A stretch of DNA of 64,000 nt from positions 682,001-746,000 of the forward strand of contig JADLSH010000114.1 of the NCBI GenBank assembly GCA_016169945.1, given 5' to 3'. The translations under genes and the position numbers were made by a program. Below are positions 11,607 through 22,616 of this stretch, piece after piece. The stretch is from Trachythela sp. YZ-2020. Taxonomy: Eukaryota; Cnidaria; Anthozoa; Malacalcyonacea; Clavulariidae. The notes under the pieces are model-generated. The model was not told the DNA's origin, made no database searches, and worked only from the letters and a program-made list of their open reading frames with translations. Within the stretch, counting starts at the first letter, position 1; every line of letters starts with the position of its first letter.

Positions 11607-11629
11607 GAATTTTGGCGGTAACGGCACCT

Positions 11630-11908
11630 CATAGAGATATACCGGAGTTGTAAGCGGGATGCAGGCTATTGGTCCGATTCTTACAAAACGCTTTTTGAAC
11701 GATGAGGTTTGCTCGGAATTGCTAATAAACGTAGTTCAAAACAATGAATTTTTAAGATTTCAATCGAGAAATACAAAACAACTGCAGGGTATCTCGACAA
11801 GAACTTTTTAGATTTGGATTCAGTGTGTTTTAATCTATAAGAATATGTAAATTTCTTTTAGCTTAGCGAGGTGTCCAATGAAACTAAACGTTTTGGTGCA
11901 CTAAAGAC
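11630..11908 (-). repeat. right copy of the inverted repeat pair (partner 4477-4780)
   Basis: Reverse complement of 4477-4780; best match at 11745-11905 (aagatttcaatcgagaaata ... ttagcttagcgaggtgtcca). Confidence 0.75.
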
Positions 11909-12637
11909 TTTTCCAGATCTGATCTAGTCGGCCAATAAATTTAAAATGGCCGGGCCAGCAGGAATTTGAGCCATGCAGCAATACCACAGAATAAAGATGT
12001 ATACAGAAGGGCCACTCAGCGAGTCAGCGGTGCAACGTGTCCTCGGTTTTTTATGCAAAAATATGCAGTTTACTGGCCAGAGAAATGGCGGATCAGCCAG
12101 TTCGGCGTGCTTATTGGCCAGAAAAAGCAATTGACTGGCCAGAGAAATGGCGGCCAACATGCGTAATGCGATATGCGCGACCCCCAAAAATTCAAAGGTT
12201 CCCAAGAGAGTGAACCCTCTATATAATATTTACTCTATGGTAATACCCTGGAGTTGCACTAACCTTTCATACAGTATAGCCCTCGTCGTCACGCTGCCGT
12301 CCCACATGGGATGCTTTACGTTATTTCACTGACTAGTGCTACTGAACACTTGTTTAAAAGAAAGATAAATCTTAACGAGAGGCAAACAGACTCTTAGTAA
12401 TGCATGCTTTTGCTCCAATACAAGAATGTAAGTAATTTTGTTGCATGCCGTAGCCGTTCTAACTTGCCAAACTCCCTATATTCGCCCAAGGGGTGTATCA
12501 CTCCAAAAAGATGTATAGGATCTTAGGAATCCCTTGAGATAATTTTTACCTTCAGGAGAAGATATCACAGAAAAAATGATTATTTTATTACATATTACAT
12601 TGCATTGTTATCAAACCACTCCTTCGATAAACAACTA
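11909..12637. other. no gene recognised
   Basis: Contains two spaced copies of actggccagagaaatggcgg (about 12073 and 12131). No supported ORF. Confidence 0.35.
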
Positions 12638-12893
12638 CAATCTTTGCCATAATACTTTGGAACAATCTAGCTTCCGTGAAGAAATATAGTTATTGTAACA
12701 TTTTTTAACGTAATTGCTCCCCCCCTCCCTCCCCCCACTTGTTTCAATGTTGCGCTCATGTCAGGAGATGTCTCGTTTGCGATGTATATTACTTTTTTGT
12801 GATACCAACATTGAACGGGGGGCGTGGGGGGAACTGGACATAAGATGCGTGATGGAATTTCAATATTTGTCCCATAGTTTCTGGCAAATATTG
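12638..12893. mobile_element. MITE, Tc1/mariner-like, copy 1 of 2
   Basis: Ends CAATCTTTGCCA / reverse complement, flanked by TA on both sides. The ~30-bp inverted ends include tatgggacaa-type sequence. The interior carries a C-rich stretch (ccccccctccctcccccc) before tgtttcaatgttg and its inverted partner caacattgaacgggggg. A second copy lies at 54233-54479. TA target sites point to the Tc1/mariner group. Confidence 0.75.
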
Positions 12894-13148
12894 TATGTTA
12901 CTCTGTCGCACGAAACAACAGTTCTCAAAGAATGGAGTAAGAAACAATTATAGAATCATAACAATAACAAACAACAAAATATTAGAAAACTTAATTATTT
13001 ACCTATACTAAAGCTACAATAAGTGTGTTTTGCAGATAACTCAGCTATCTGTAGACTGTATAGGTTGCGTGATTGCCACATTTAATCATAAGCAAACAAG
13101 TTATAGAAGGTTTATAGAGATAGCACATAGGATAGGATGGCAGTCGTT

Positions 13149-13471
13149 TCAGTAAAATACTTCCACTTCTGTTGGAGTAAATCTAAAACTTCCTGCTAGT
13201 AGAGATCTGGCTTTAACACTTCCAGTAACATACCCTTTAGGCAGAGTGTAGGAATGACCAAAGTCAGAGAACGACATACCAGTGCTGTCAGCGTTGTCTG
13301 AAATAGACAGATCCCGATCAGTACGAGGATTGCCGATGCCGAATATCGCTCCAAATTCAGAATCTTGAAGAATGGGGTGTCCGCCTTTGCGAAGAATGGA
13401 TTTGAACGGTGGAAGATTGTCGTTGTTTGAAAGAGAGAAAATAAATGATTTTCCAGACAAGTATTGCAACA
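13149..13471 (-). CDS. TRIM-TLDc A exon 3: second half of TLDc
   Basis: 323 nt from acceptor AACGTTTAG to TGA. Encodes GKSFIFSLSNNDNLPPFKSI through EFGAIFG, DLSISDNADS and the TLDc-typical C-terminus FTPTEVEVFY. Confidence 0.92.
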
Positions 13472-16400
13472 CTAAACGTTAAGTAAGATAAAAACGTTAA
13501 GAATATATAAACTACATTAAACATTTTCTGTAACGATTTGTTTGAGTAATTGATAAAAGAACAGAAAAAATGCAGAGTTATAATTAAACATAGCAAACTC
13601 TACTTATACCAGAATAGTAATAGTTTACTTATAGCTTTCAGGATGCCGTGCGCTTGTTTGCTCTTAGCCTTATGAGCCCTATTATATTTTGTCTATCGCC
13701 ATGCATGCATGCGACTATAAGCTAAAACAAGTTTAATTTTTAGTCGTATCAAAACACACAATGTGAAAAAATTCTAAAATTCGTAGGTTTTCTCTGCGAC
13801 GATTTTAGATTTTCGAGGTCATAAGGGAGCCAGGAGGCATGATGATCGAAACCTGAAAAATTCAAGCAAACGAATTCCGGAACCCGACAAATTTGCGTAC
13901 ACTTCGAACAAAACGTACAAAATCATTACTTTTATTAACGCTTTCTTCACTTATAGTGACGCAGAACCAGGTATGTAACTTTTTGTGGGCACCCATACCT
14001 AAAAGGGGGTACGTTGCTGCATATACAGTGTTAGTCAGGGAGGCAGAAGGAGTTTTGTTTACCTCGTCGAGGGGCAAATATATTTTACCACACAATTGTA
14101 GTTTAGTATGTGGTAAAGACGATTCCGGGATGCTGTTTGCCCCCAAAATTATTGTATGAGACGTACAACACGATTTCTTTCGTCTTCTGAGACATCGTGA
14201 AAACGCCATATTTTAATTGCGAAATTTTCAAGAAGTGAGCCCATGTTACTTTGGCCAGAACCAGGTGAAAAACTTCGTTTAAGCCATGCTATTTCCAAAC
14301 AAAAGTTTTATGTGTATATTTTCAGTAACACATAGGCACGCGGATAGTCCAAATCTTTAACATGCACGCAATTAGAGTAAGGTCAATGTGTATCCTTTTA
14401 TTTATGGCATATTATAACAACAAAGCAATATTGCTCGTTTGATTAAAGCCGTACACGTGACGCGCCTTATGCGTCAATGCGCCTAGCCAATCAAATTACA
14501 GCATTTGCAATAGTATACTAGTATGATTCTACTAAATACTCATAGTGAGTGTTAAAACTGGCTCGCCCGTTCCGTGCTTACACGGGAACGCTGAGAAAAC
14601 GGCCTAAGCACATGGGCCGCGGAACGGAGGGGCGCTGGAGCATGTGTCCCCTACTTTCCTCCAAAATGAAAAATATGCCCCTTTTCTAACAATACCGAAG
14701 TGCCTTCTTTTCAGTTCGGTTTGAAAGTGATCTTTTCCAATCAATAATGGTGACTTGGATAACTTTTAGGTTAGGTATAAAATTTGCCTCAGAATGCAGA
14801 AAAAGGTAATGCAGAGAAATTAAAAAATAGAAATAACAAAATTTGCCGGAGGCTACCGTCTCACCTGCTTACAATATTTGTTACTTACATTGCACATTCA
14901 GGATATTTTTAAACCGCTACTCCCATCGAAAAAAGAAAAGATTGAAGTTGGCTGTGCCACTGCATGACAGGTGCCAAGTTTTTACTTTCCGACATAATTT
15001 CGAAAATTTCTAAATGTCTTTATCACAGCACGCGCAAGGAAAAAATATTTTGCGTTTAGATTTGCATACTTGAAGTTTCCACGGTTCCGCAGAACAAAAT
15101 ACCGTGGGCTCGATTCTTCGCGCCATTCCGAAATGCTCGAAGCTGACAGAAAAAGGTGTTGTATTCCTTCCTCAAGAAAATTTACGGAAAGTAACATTCG
15201 AAACCAACTTCTACGCGTCTAGAGCTACAATCCTACTATAAAATAAATTTGCCCCGCGAAAAGATAAGCCTGCACATGTTTTTAGTCGTCTGCCTCCCTG
15301 ACTATAAAAAGTCTATATGTATTATATATGCAAGCGCTTGTTTTGGTGAATCTTGCAATTTGATTGGCTGCTGACGTGGCATTTGATTGGCTGCTGATGG
15401 GGCTTCGGTGGCGCAGTCGTCAGAACAAGCGCCTTTCACCTCTGAGTTGTGGGTTCGATTCTCGCTGGGGACTCTACTCATGTGAAAGTAAGTCAGCGCT
15501 CTACCGAAAGTCGTGGGTTTTCTCCGGGCACTCCGCTGTCCTCCCACAGGGAAAGCTGACTGGGTGGGTTAGGATATATAGATTAGGAAAGTAATATCAC
15601 AATTGTTGTAAGAATATATAGTGTAGGCTACGTACGTAATATAGCTAAGCGAAATACTTGATGTAATCGGTCACTGAAAAGCCCCGACGGGGAGTGAGCT
15701 GAATAATATATGTATGTATTGTATGTATGCTGACGTGACTTCCCGTAATACCCGAGGGCATTACGGGATATTTAATGCCCTGCGACGAAATACCAATGCA
15801 TAAGGGTTATTTTTGTTGGTGAGGGAGGAAAACCGGAGGACCAAACTCTACTATACTTATAAGTTTTTCAAGCACAGGAAAGTTATCCAACCTAATAAGT
15901 AAATCCCTGCCCTCGACCTGTAGTAGCAAGTTTAACGCAGATTGGTAAGGACTATGAGGCAGCGCGCTAACCGCATCTGCCATGTAATGTTTTAATCAGG
16001 TGGAATAATCTGGTCGGCATTTTCCGATTTCAAACCTAAACCAAAACATGACGTATTTTTTTAACTTATTAGTTTCAACTTCACATTGCACAAAACCAGT
16101 GTACTCACCGGGTAGAACTGACCAATTCATATCAGTAAATCCCCCAAAGATAAAATGACCAACTTGCACAAAAACCACAGTTGGTCCTTTGTTGTCACAC
16201 TTTGAATGGAAGTCCTTTGCTTCCCACCCATCTGATGATGCTCTGTAACACAGACGCCACTGGAAATTGTATTCAGTCAACCACTCCATCATTTGAAATA
16301 TGTATTCATCTTTACATTTCAAAATTTTAGAAGCTCCAGCCAAATTAGCATTTTCTGGTTGAAAACCTATATTGTAAGTATTAAAAACATTGAATAATCA

Positions 16401-19400
16401 ACCACGTACAATACATTGGTCATTGGGTTCTAACTTCTAAATGTCTGGGACAGCCTAGCCCTGCAACTGCGATGTTTTCCATTGTTATTATTAAAGTGCA
16501 TATGAAGCGAACATTTTTATTTTCTTTCACAAAGGAACTCTTAAAATTGTAAAGTAACTTAGTATATAATCGAACGAAATGATTTAAAACTTTGCATATT
16601 GCCACAGTTTATAAAACTAACATTACGGACGAGATACCAGTGACGCAACTTATAGCAGTCACGCAACTTGCAGGTAAATCTGCTAGCAGATCTTTAACAG
16701 TTGTTCTACGAACTCGAGTCGTATATGAGCTGATAGCCGACGAGGCGCGATAGCGCCGAGTCGGCTATCAGTCATATACGACGAGAACTGACGACTATCA
16801 GTCATATACGACGAAAAAGTACATTTTGGCGTGCTTTTTTCAACTAAAACTTGAATCTCCTCTTCATTTAATTGTCCAAATCTGCCAGTCATTTTTCTAC
16901 TTTTCTCCACTAGCAGGATATGAGCTATTATTATACTCTCACATTCTTTCACATACAATTGACCAATCGTATGTCATTGATAGGCAGGGTTGCCAAGTTC
17001 GGGATTTTATCCCGAGATCTCGGGATTTTAAAAAGCAGTTGGGAACTTTTTGGGATTTTTGTTTTAAAAATTCATGCTCGGGATTTTTTTGGGATTTTTG
17101 AGAACAGAAAGTTCGAGAATTAAAAATTGATTTTTTTGTAAAATTATTAAAATAAACAATAATATAATAACAATTTTCAAAAAATCCAGCGTTCGTCTGC
17201 TGGCATCCTATTGAACTTTATGTTACAAATGTTATACTAGATCAGTTTATCCAACTGAAGTATGTTTCATTTATACAACATGAAGTATTACGCATATTTC
17301 GAGAAACCGGCGCGATCTCTAAATCTCTTTTTCAGAGTATGCCCGTTCGCAGGTTGGGGTCTTTGGGGACTGGGAACGAAGTGGGAACATTGGGATTTTT
17401 GGGGGAATCTCGGGATATTTGGGAAGCTTAGTTGGGAATTTCACACATTTACAGTTGGCAACCCTGTTGATAGGGTCACGTGCCTGTCCGACATTTTACG
17501 ATGTAGGACAGGAGCATATTGGACAGAGTAATGATCAAAATTTTAATGGCACATTTAAACGAAGGAAAACACAGTGATTACGTCAAGGAAAACATGGCGA
17601 TAGCCTTTGATTGCGTCGTGAAGAGGGGTGTGAGCCAAGGATCCAATTCTGTTTTCTAAGCCAAAAATTTGTTTTGAACGCAGATATCGACTCGCCTACC
17701 TTTGCATGGCAGATTTTGTGATAAAAAAAGATTAGTAATAGTAATGTTTTGGAATGTAGTGTCTGGCAATGTTCAGCTGGCGCGAGGGGTTACTGCAAGC
17801 ATGTATTTCTAGTTTACACCCTGTATGTGATCGAAAACATAGCGGAATCCAAAGTGTTCGCCGCGATGCAATGGACGGTTTTCTACGGTCGAGAGAAACA
17901 TACGGATAAACATTTAAGGATTTATGGATAAAGATTTTGTTTTTTAATTTATGCATCAAAAATGATTTTTGATACTCGGGCTATTGGAAAAACATGCGGA
18001 TAAATAGTCTTCAAAATAAAATAACTCGGCAAAAGAAGAAGCAGTCGAATGGCTGAAAAAAGGACACGATTTTGAAGTTTTGAAGTGTTTTAAACGGGTG
18101 AGTGTCTATTTTGCATATTTTAGTTTGTGGATTTGCAAAAGCGTATGTCACTCTGTGAGTCTGTGAGGTTATTTATACATTATCGATTAAATTTAAAAGG
18201 TACTTGTTTAGCAAGTTTAAATTTGAATTTTGAAGAAACAACGTAATGTCAAAAACTTCGTTTTAAGTTAAACATAAATTTTAAAAATTACACTGTCAAA
18301 AAACAGTGAAGTTTTCTGAAATTTTTTGACGTTTTTGTGAAATGTCTAAGGTTGAATTTTACAGCAAACCAAAGCTAAAAGAGTACGTAATAACACATCT
18401 ACTTTATATAGTGGGGCAATTCATAATTTTACAGTTAAAATTACAAATATTTATATCACTATTTTACTATTTTGTTCAAAAAGTAAAAACTTGCGTGTTG
18501 CTATGGTTACAGTGATTAACTGAATACTTCATGTTAGAATAAATTTTGGGAAGTATAACTGTAAATTCCTGAGTTCGAATAGGCGAGGGGATTCTGCATG
18601 AGTGTATTTCTAGTTATGTATTAAATTGGTTTCACTGCTTTTTTGAGAACTAATCAACTAAGCGTTGTTTTGTACAGCCAGGATTTAAACGGTTTACCAT
18701 TGTTTGCCTATTTAAACCAATGAAAATGCAATGTATAATAAAACAGTTATGCACCTATCAATGTTAAGCCGGAGGGGGGGGCGGGCATGGGCAGGGGATT
18801 TGAATGTCAGATACGATTTTTTGTATCTAACTGCCCTTATTCGGGCACAGTTTTTAATTCAAATACCCCTCAGACTCAGTGAAATCATTTTGTGTGTTTA
18901 AAGATATTTAATATTCTTTAATATAAAAATTATGGACAATAACCAACAAAATGGTAAACAATATGTACATTTTCAATGCTAGCAGAAGTGATTTTGGTCT
19001 ATTAAAACGATTTGTCATTTGTATTTGCCGAGATCTGACAATAGAATAGAAAGTTTTGGGCTCATGCCTTTATATATGTCCATATAGATTGCCCCCATGA
19101 CCTCACGTCTAAGTAAAAACAATTTTCAAATTGTAACGTGATATTGAGGTCAAGGTGTCCAATTTATACGCACACAAATGATATTTGATCGACAGCCATG
19201 GTAATTTTCGCACATGCGCGACCAAAAAGGTTTCAGATCTTGGCAGAGATCTCTGTTAGCAGGACAGTTCAGTAGTTGTAAATATTCACCAAATTTCTCT
19301 ACAGTTAACACAAAGCCATGTATCTGGTATTTGCCCTAAATTCACCCAACTTTATGTGTTTTATCTGCCATTTCCGATATGTTGAACCGCGTGGAAAAGC

Positions 19401-21874
19401 TAGTGGGTACCAGGCCTCTGGTCAAAACCCATCAAAATTTGGAAATTATATATGATCAAATATCCCGATACTCTGATCCCGACCCCAAGAATGCGATAGT
19501 CAAATGACCCTGTGGTCTGTCTACTTCATGTAAGCAAATTCCCCACTCTTGATAGGACTCCTGTTATCAAATCCCCTACCCATGCCTAGGGATGAGCCGA
19601 TTAATAGGAAAATAATCGGCAAAGCCGATTAATTGGCCATTTTAAAATAATCGGTAATCGGCCGATTATTGTTTGACAATCGGCAAAATAATTGGTCATA
19701 AGACTTTTCGCACAGTTGCCAAGCACATGCTAAAATAATAAATACAAGCGAATAGATACATTGTTTTTCACATGTTTTTTTATGAACATATTGCAAAAGA
19801 ACTCACAAAATTTAAAAGCTTCCATACAATGCGTTTCCGCTATGCCTATGTCCATCAAAGTTTCTGTGATCAAAGTCTTTGGTCAAATAACTTCAAAGCA
19901 ACAACCGTCTTTGAAAGGTTTTTACACAGCCGTCTTGCTACTTACAATAATCGGCAGATACCGATTAATCGGCCGATAAGTTGAGATAATCGGCCTACAA
20001 ATAATCGGCCTCAGTAATCGGCAATTTTCGTTATCGGCTCATCCCTACCCATGCCCCCCTCCCTCCCGCTTAACATTGATAGGTGCATTATTGAATTCGG
20101 TTTTTGTGATATCCGAAATTATGAAGGTCTCGGTAAGTGCTACTGTCTCACCTTTGGCTTGGCTGATAACACTTACCTCAACTTGATAATTCCAGATATC
20201 ACAAAAACCTCATCCAATAATTTAATATGCAATACTGATATACACCCCCATTCATGCTTAACCACTGGAAAGAGCACCTCAAAATTTGACCGCAAAGATT
20301 ACCACATTTAATGTGACAACTATGGTACAAATAGTGAGCTTTTACCAATTGCAAGAATAGCAATGAAATGTATGGAGTTTGGAAGTTGGGGAGGGGGCAA
20401 CTCATGTTCCCTAATTTGTTGAAATGTTGGCACAGTTTAAGGTGCTTTTTCCAGTGGTTGAGTTCATTTCCTAATTTTGTTACCTTTTAACACTTGGTCG
20501 CAGTCTCTTCATAAACTTTGTAAATGAGTTGCCAGGGGGGTCAGATAAAATATACTTTTGATAATATAAAAGGATTTCCAAAGGGGGGAGAGGCCGGGTT
20601 ACAGTGTTGCATTTCAAAAATAGGTGCCTCTACTCAAAATTTCCAAAGCAAACATAAATTTGGCAAATAGACAGCACAATATTTGGTTATGAAAGACATT
20701 TGTACTTACTCTTGTGCATAATACATTTCACAGAACCCAATTGCAGAAACCTTTGTAGCTGTTTATCATCAATGGGGTTCTTGAAATATACAATACTGCC
20801 AACATCGACCTTTGTTAGCTTTGCGTTTTCCTCCCTTTCTACACTTCCCAACCTCTCGGCGACCATTCCCGCTGACTCAATAACTTCCACATTGGTACCA
20901 TTCTCTATAATATTCTTAGCCAAATCATGGGACACACTAACTTCATTCACAAATGACTGAATCTCATTCTGTTGTTTTGTGATTGCTTTTTGGGTTTCAT
21001 TGTAAACCTTGTCAACTTCATCACATCTCTTCTTTGCATTCTCTTCCAAATGTTTCAAAAATGCATATTTCACTATTTCCTTTTCATGGTTGATTGACGC
21101 TTTAACCTTTTGTGTGTTGCTTTTGAAATTCTCTTCCACATCAGATATGGCTTGAAGAGCTTCGTTACCACGGACTAATTTATTTTCAAGTGTACTGATA
21201 GAGCTCACAATAGATTCCTTTCGCTTCTCAACGACATGCTCGGTTGGTGCACATTCATGATCAGGGCGGGTATGAATAAAATCCATACAATATCTACAGA
21301 CAAATTCCTTACATGTCTCACAATAAAACTTCAATTTTTTGCCCTCATGTTTCTTGCAATGCAACACATTGTTGCCTTTGATTTTTGACTTGTTTTCAGG
21401 CTTTGTCAACTCTTCTATGCTTAATACGGAGCATGGGATTTTCTTAAAACCAGGCCAGTTTTCCCGTATCGAGTTATGTTCTGCCAAACATTCGTCACAC
21501 AAGAACAGTTCGCATGTCAAACAACGGCAACTTGCTTGTTGTTTATTGCATTTCGAGCAATTGGCATGCTTCGCTTGGTGTTGTATTTGAACAGCTTCAA
21601 GCATATTTCGAATAAAATGACTGCAGGATAACTCTGCTACTTCCTGATTTGATTTCAAATGAAATACAGACCTGCATGTCGGACAATTGAAATCCTCAAT
21701 CTTCGCTTTCTTGCGTGCATTTTGAACAATTCTTTCCAAACAAACCTTGCAAAATGAGTGAAAGCATGGCAATGTACGTGGATCATTCACTGTTTCTAAA
21801 CACACTGTACATTCCAATAAACTTTCAACTTTATTCGCCATGCCAGCTTCGCCATGACCACACGAAGTGGCCAT
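13149..21874 (-). CDS. TRIM-TLDc protein A (RING, B-box, coiled coil, TLDc), 3 exons
   Basis: Join of 21874-20710, 16366-16109 and 13471-13149, 581 codons. Both introns are phase 1 and the frame stays open across both. Residues 1-70 hold a C3HC4 RING (C22, C25, C37, H39, C42, C45, C64, C67). B-box1 starts near 106 (CSKC...CRC..CELFLC) and B-box2 is near 170-215 (CKKHEGKKLKFYCETCKEFV). A Glu/Lys-rich coiled coil follows. The last ~190 residues are a TLDc domain: WRLCYRASSDGW, FHSKCDNKGPTV, FIFGGFTD, KSFIFSLSN, FTPTEVEVFY. RING plus B-box predicts a ubiquitin E3 ligase. TLDc is known from oxidation-resistance proteins, and cnidarians have many secreted or shuffled copies. I place the start at MATSCGHG, conserved with copy B; upstream codons are unrelated and contain an 11-bp tandem repeat (tcttgcataac). 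The spliced join is an inference from phase, order and its recurrence in copy B. Confidence 0.8.
13862..14209 (-). CDS. small conserved ORF inside intron 2 of TRIM-TLDc A
   Basis: 115 codons. Residues ~78-110 (KLHTWFCVTISEESVNKS) match an ORF in intron 2 of copy B at 39629-39997 (RLHTRFCVTISEESVNES). Across ~21 aligned codons most differences are synonymous, which suggests past or present coding constraint. The remainder of the two ORFs differs. Unknown family; it could be an exon of a nested gene or a decayed mobile-element gene. Confidence 0.4.
   Translation of the reverse strand: MAFSRCLRRRKKSCCTSHTIILGANSIPESSLPHTKLQLCGKIYLPLDEVNKTPSASLTNTVYAATYPLLGMGAHKKLHTWFCVTISEESVNKSNDFVRFVRSVRKFVGFRNSFA
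15398..15729 (+). mobile_element. tRNA-derived SINE
   Basis: The head has a pol III A box (GGTGGCGCAGTCGTCAG) and a B box (GGGTTCGATTCTC) at tRNA spacing. A conserved-looking core follows (gtgggttttctccgggcact, cctcccacaggg) and then an AT-rich tail ending in tatgtatgtattgtatgtat. It lies in intron 2 of TRIM-TLDc A; I saw no equivalent in copy B. Exact flanking duplications are unclear. Confidence 0.75.
16109..16366 (-). CDS. TRIM-TLDc A exon 2: first half of TLDc
   Basis: 258 nt between acceptor ACAATATAG and donor G|GTGAGTAC, phase 1 at both ends. Encodes FQPENANLAGASKILK through WRLCYRASSDGW, DNKGPTVVFVQVG and FIFGGFTDMNWS. Confidence 0.9.
16717..16793. repeat. palindromic hairpin repeat
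   Basis: Stem gctgatagccgac / gtcggctatcag around gaggcgcgatagcgcc, flanked by gtcgtatatga / tcatatacgac. A near copy of the outer arm follows at once. Looks like the core of a foldback MITE. Confidence 0.65.
16985..17466. mobile_element. hAT MITE, 482 bp
   Basis: Terminal inverted repeats CAGGGTTGCCAA ... TTGGCAACCCTG, flanked by the perfect 8-bp duplication TTGATAGG (16977-16984, 17467-17474). The interior repeats gggattttt/cgggatt. Lies in intron 1 of TRIM-TLDc A. Confidence 0.92.
17760..18610 (+). repeat. dispersed repeat, copy 1 (inverted partner 22745-23465)
   Basis: Long diverged match in reverse complement to 22745-23465, e.g. tattttgcatattttagttt, aacgtaatgtcaaaaactt and ttcgaataggcgaggggatt. 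Its ends carry ~35-bp direct repeats of the form gcgagggg..tctgca...tgtatttctagtt. A short diverged piece of the family also lies near 41960-42060. Confidence 0.65.
18749..20088. mobile_element. foldback element, right arm interrupted by a hAT MITE
   Basis: Left arm ttatgcacctatcaatgtta agc and G-rich sequence gggcatgggcaggggatttg are mirrored at the right end (cccatgcc, ccctccctcccgcttaacat, tgataggtgcat). The right arm is split between ctacccatgcc and cccatgcccccc by the MITE at 19587-20047. Lies in intron 1 of TRIM-TLDc A. Confidence 0.65.
19587..20047. mobile_element. hAT-like MITE, 461 bp, nested
   Basis: Terminal repeats TAGGGATGAGCCGA ... TCGGCTCATCCCTA and a perfect 8-bp duplication CCCATGCC (19579-19586, 20048-20055). 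The interior is largely made of aatcggccgattaa-type subrepeats. It interrupts the right arm of the surrounding foldback element, so it is younger. Confidence 0.92.
20099..20212. repeat. short palindromic repeat
   Basis: gtttttgtgatatc at the left is mirrored by gatatcacaaaaac at the right, with ggtaagtg / cacttacc inside. A half copy lies at about 37320-37370. Confidence 0.6.
20710..21874 (-). CDS. TRIM-TLDc A exon 1: RING, two B-boxes, coiled coil
   Basis: 1165 nt, 388 codons plus one base, ending at donor A|GTAAGTAC. Without splicing the frame would stop seven codons later. The N-terminal half is almost identical to copy B; the coiled-coil half is clearly more diverged. Confidence 0.93.
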
Positions 21875-22029
21875 TTTGGTCTTGTGACTCTTGCATAACT
21901 CTTGCATAACTCTTGTTTACTCTTGTCGAATTCTTGGAATTCTTTGTCGGAATAAAAATTTTTCTAATTACTTTTAATCATTATAATTTATTACACGAAT
22001 GCGAGTGTTCATTTGTAAATTCCATCTAT

Positions 22030-22275
22030 CCAGGCCCGTAGCTGGCTCTCAATTTTTGGGGGGGCACTTTTCTATGTCAGTCCCCGTTTGTCAACCAATT
22101 TTTTCCCATTTCCGAAATAAATTCTTTCTTTTCTTGTCGACCGGGGGGGGGCATACTTTCCGCCTATAAATTAACTTTTTCAAAACAAAAATTACGTTAC
22201 GGTTATCGTGGTTGGGGGGGGGGCACAATTTCAGTTGGAGGGGCACAATATTTCCAGTTGGGGGGCATTGACCCC
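22030..22275. repeat. G-run repeat present in unit A, absent from unit B
   Basis: Begins caggcccgtagctggc and contains several runs of 8-10 G before gcac/gcat. Unit B lacks this block at the matching place (46470-46600). Probably part of a mobile element; ends are not defined. Confidence 0.5.
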
Positions 22276-22616
22276 CATCGAACCGACATGTAAACGTTTC
22301 AGTAGCCAGTACATTTCTAGAGAGCTGGACGATTACCATTTAACGAGTACATTGTATTCGATACAAGTGATACAACGCGAAAATCTCGTTCGATACTTGC
22401 ACTCCTTTTTTCGACTTCCTCGTGTTGAGCCCGAGTCAAAACCACGCTAAAAAGATAGAGTATTAAGTGGTTTTTCGCTGAGGCCTGAGCCCTACATTTT
22501 CACAATTGTGGAAGGTATCGAAAATAATAAGTACTACTCATTTCTGGTATCGAAAATAGAAACTCTGCCCTTATTTTTGTATTGAAATAGGTACATTGGT
22601 ATCGACCGACCGATAC

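Larger units (their letters stand above)
10771..11610. mobile_element. putative element with inverted terminal minisatellite arrays
   Basis: The left end begins agagtgcttattttttaaaa and the right end is its near-perfect reverse complement (...aaaaataagcactct, ending about 11610). Each end is followed inward by tandem copies of a ~23-bp unit (attatttttgaaaatggagg): about five copies on the left and two to three inverted copies on the right. Between them lies the 147-aa HTH ORF. I could not find a clear target duplication, so exact ends are provisional. Confidence 0.55.

Noticed and set aside
19761..19984. Two overlapping 70-aa plus-strand ORFs
   Set aside because: They lie inside the 461-bp hAT MITE and include its subrepeats; no coding signal.
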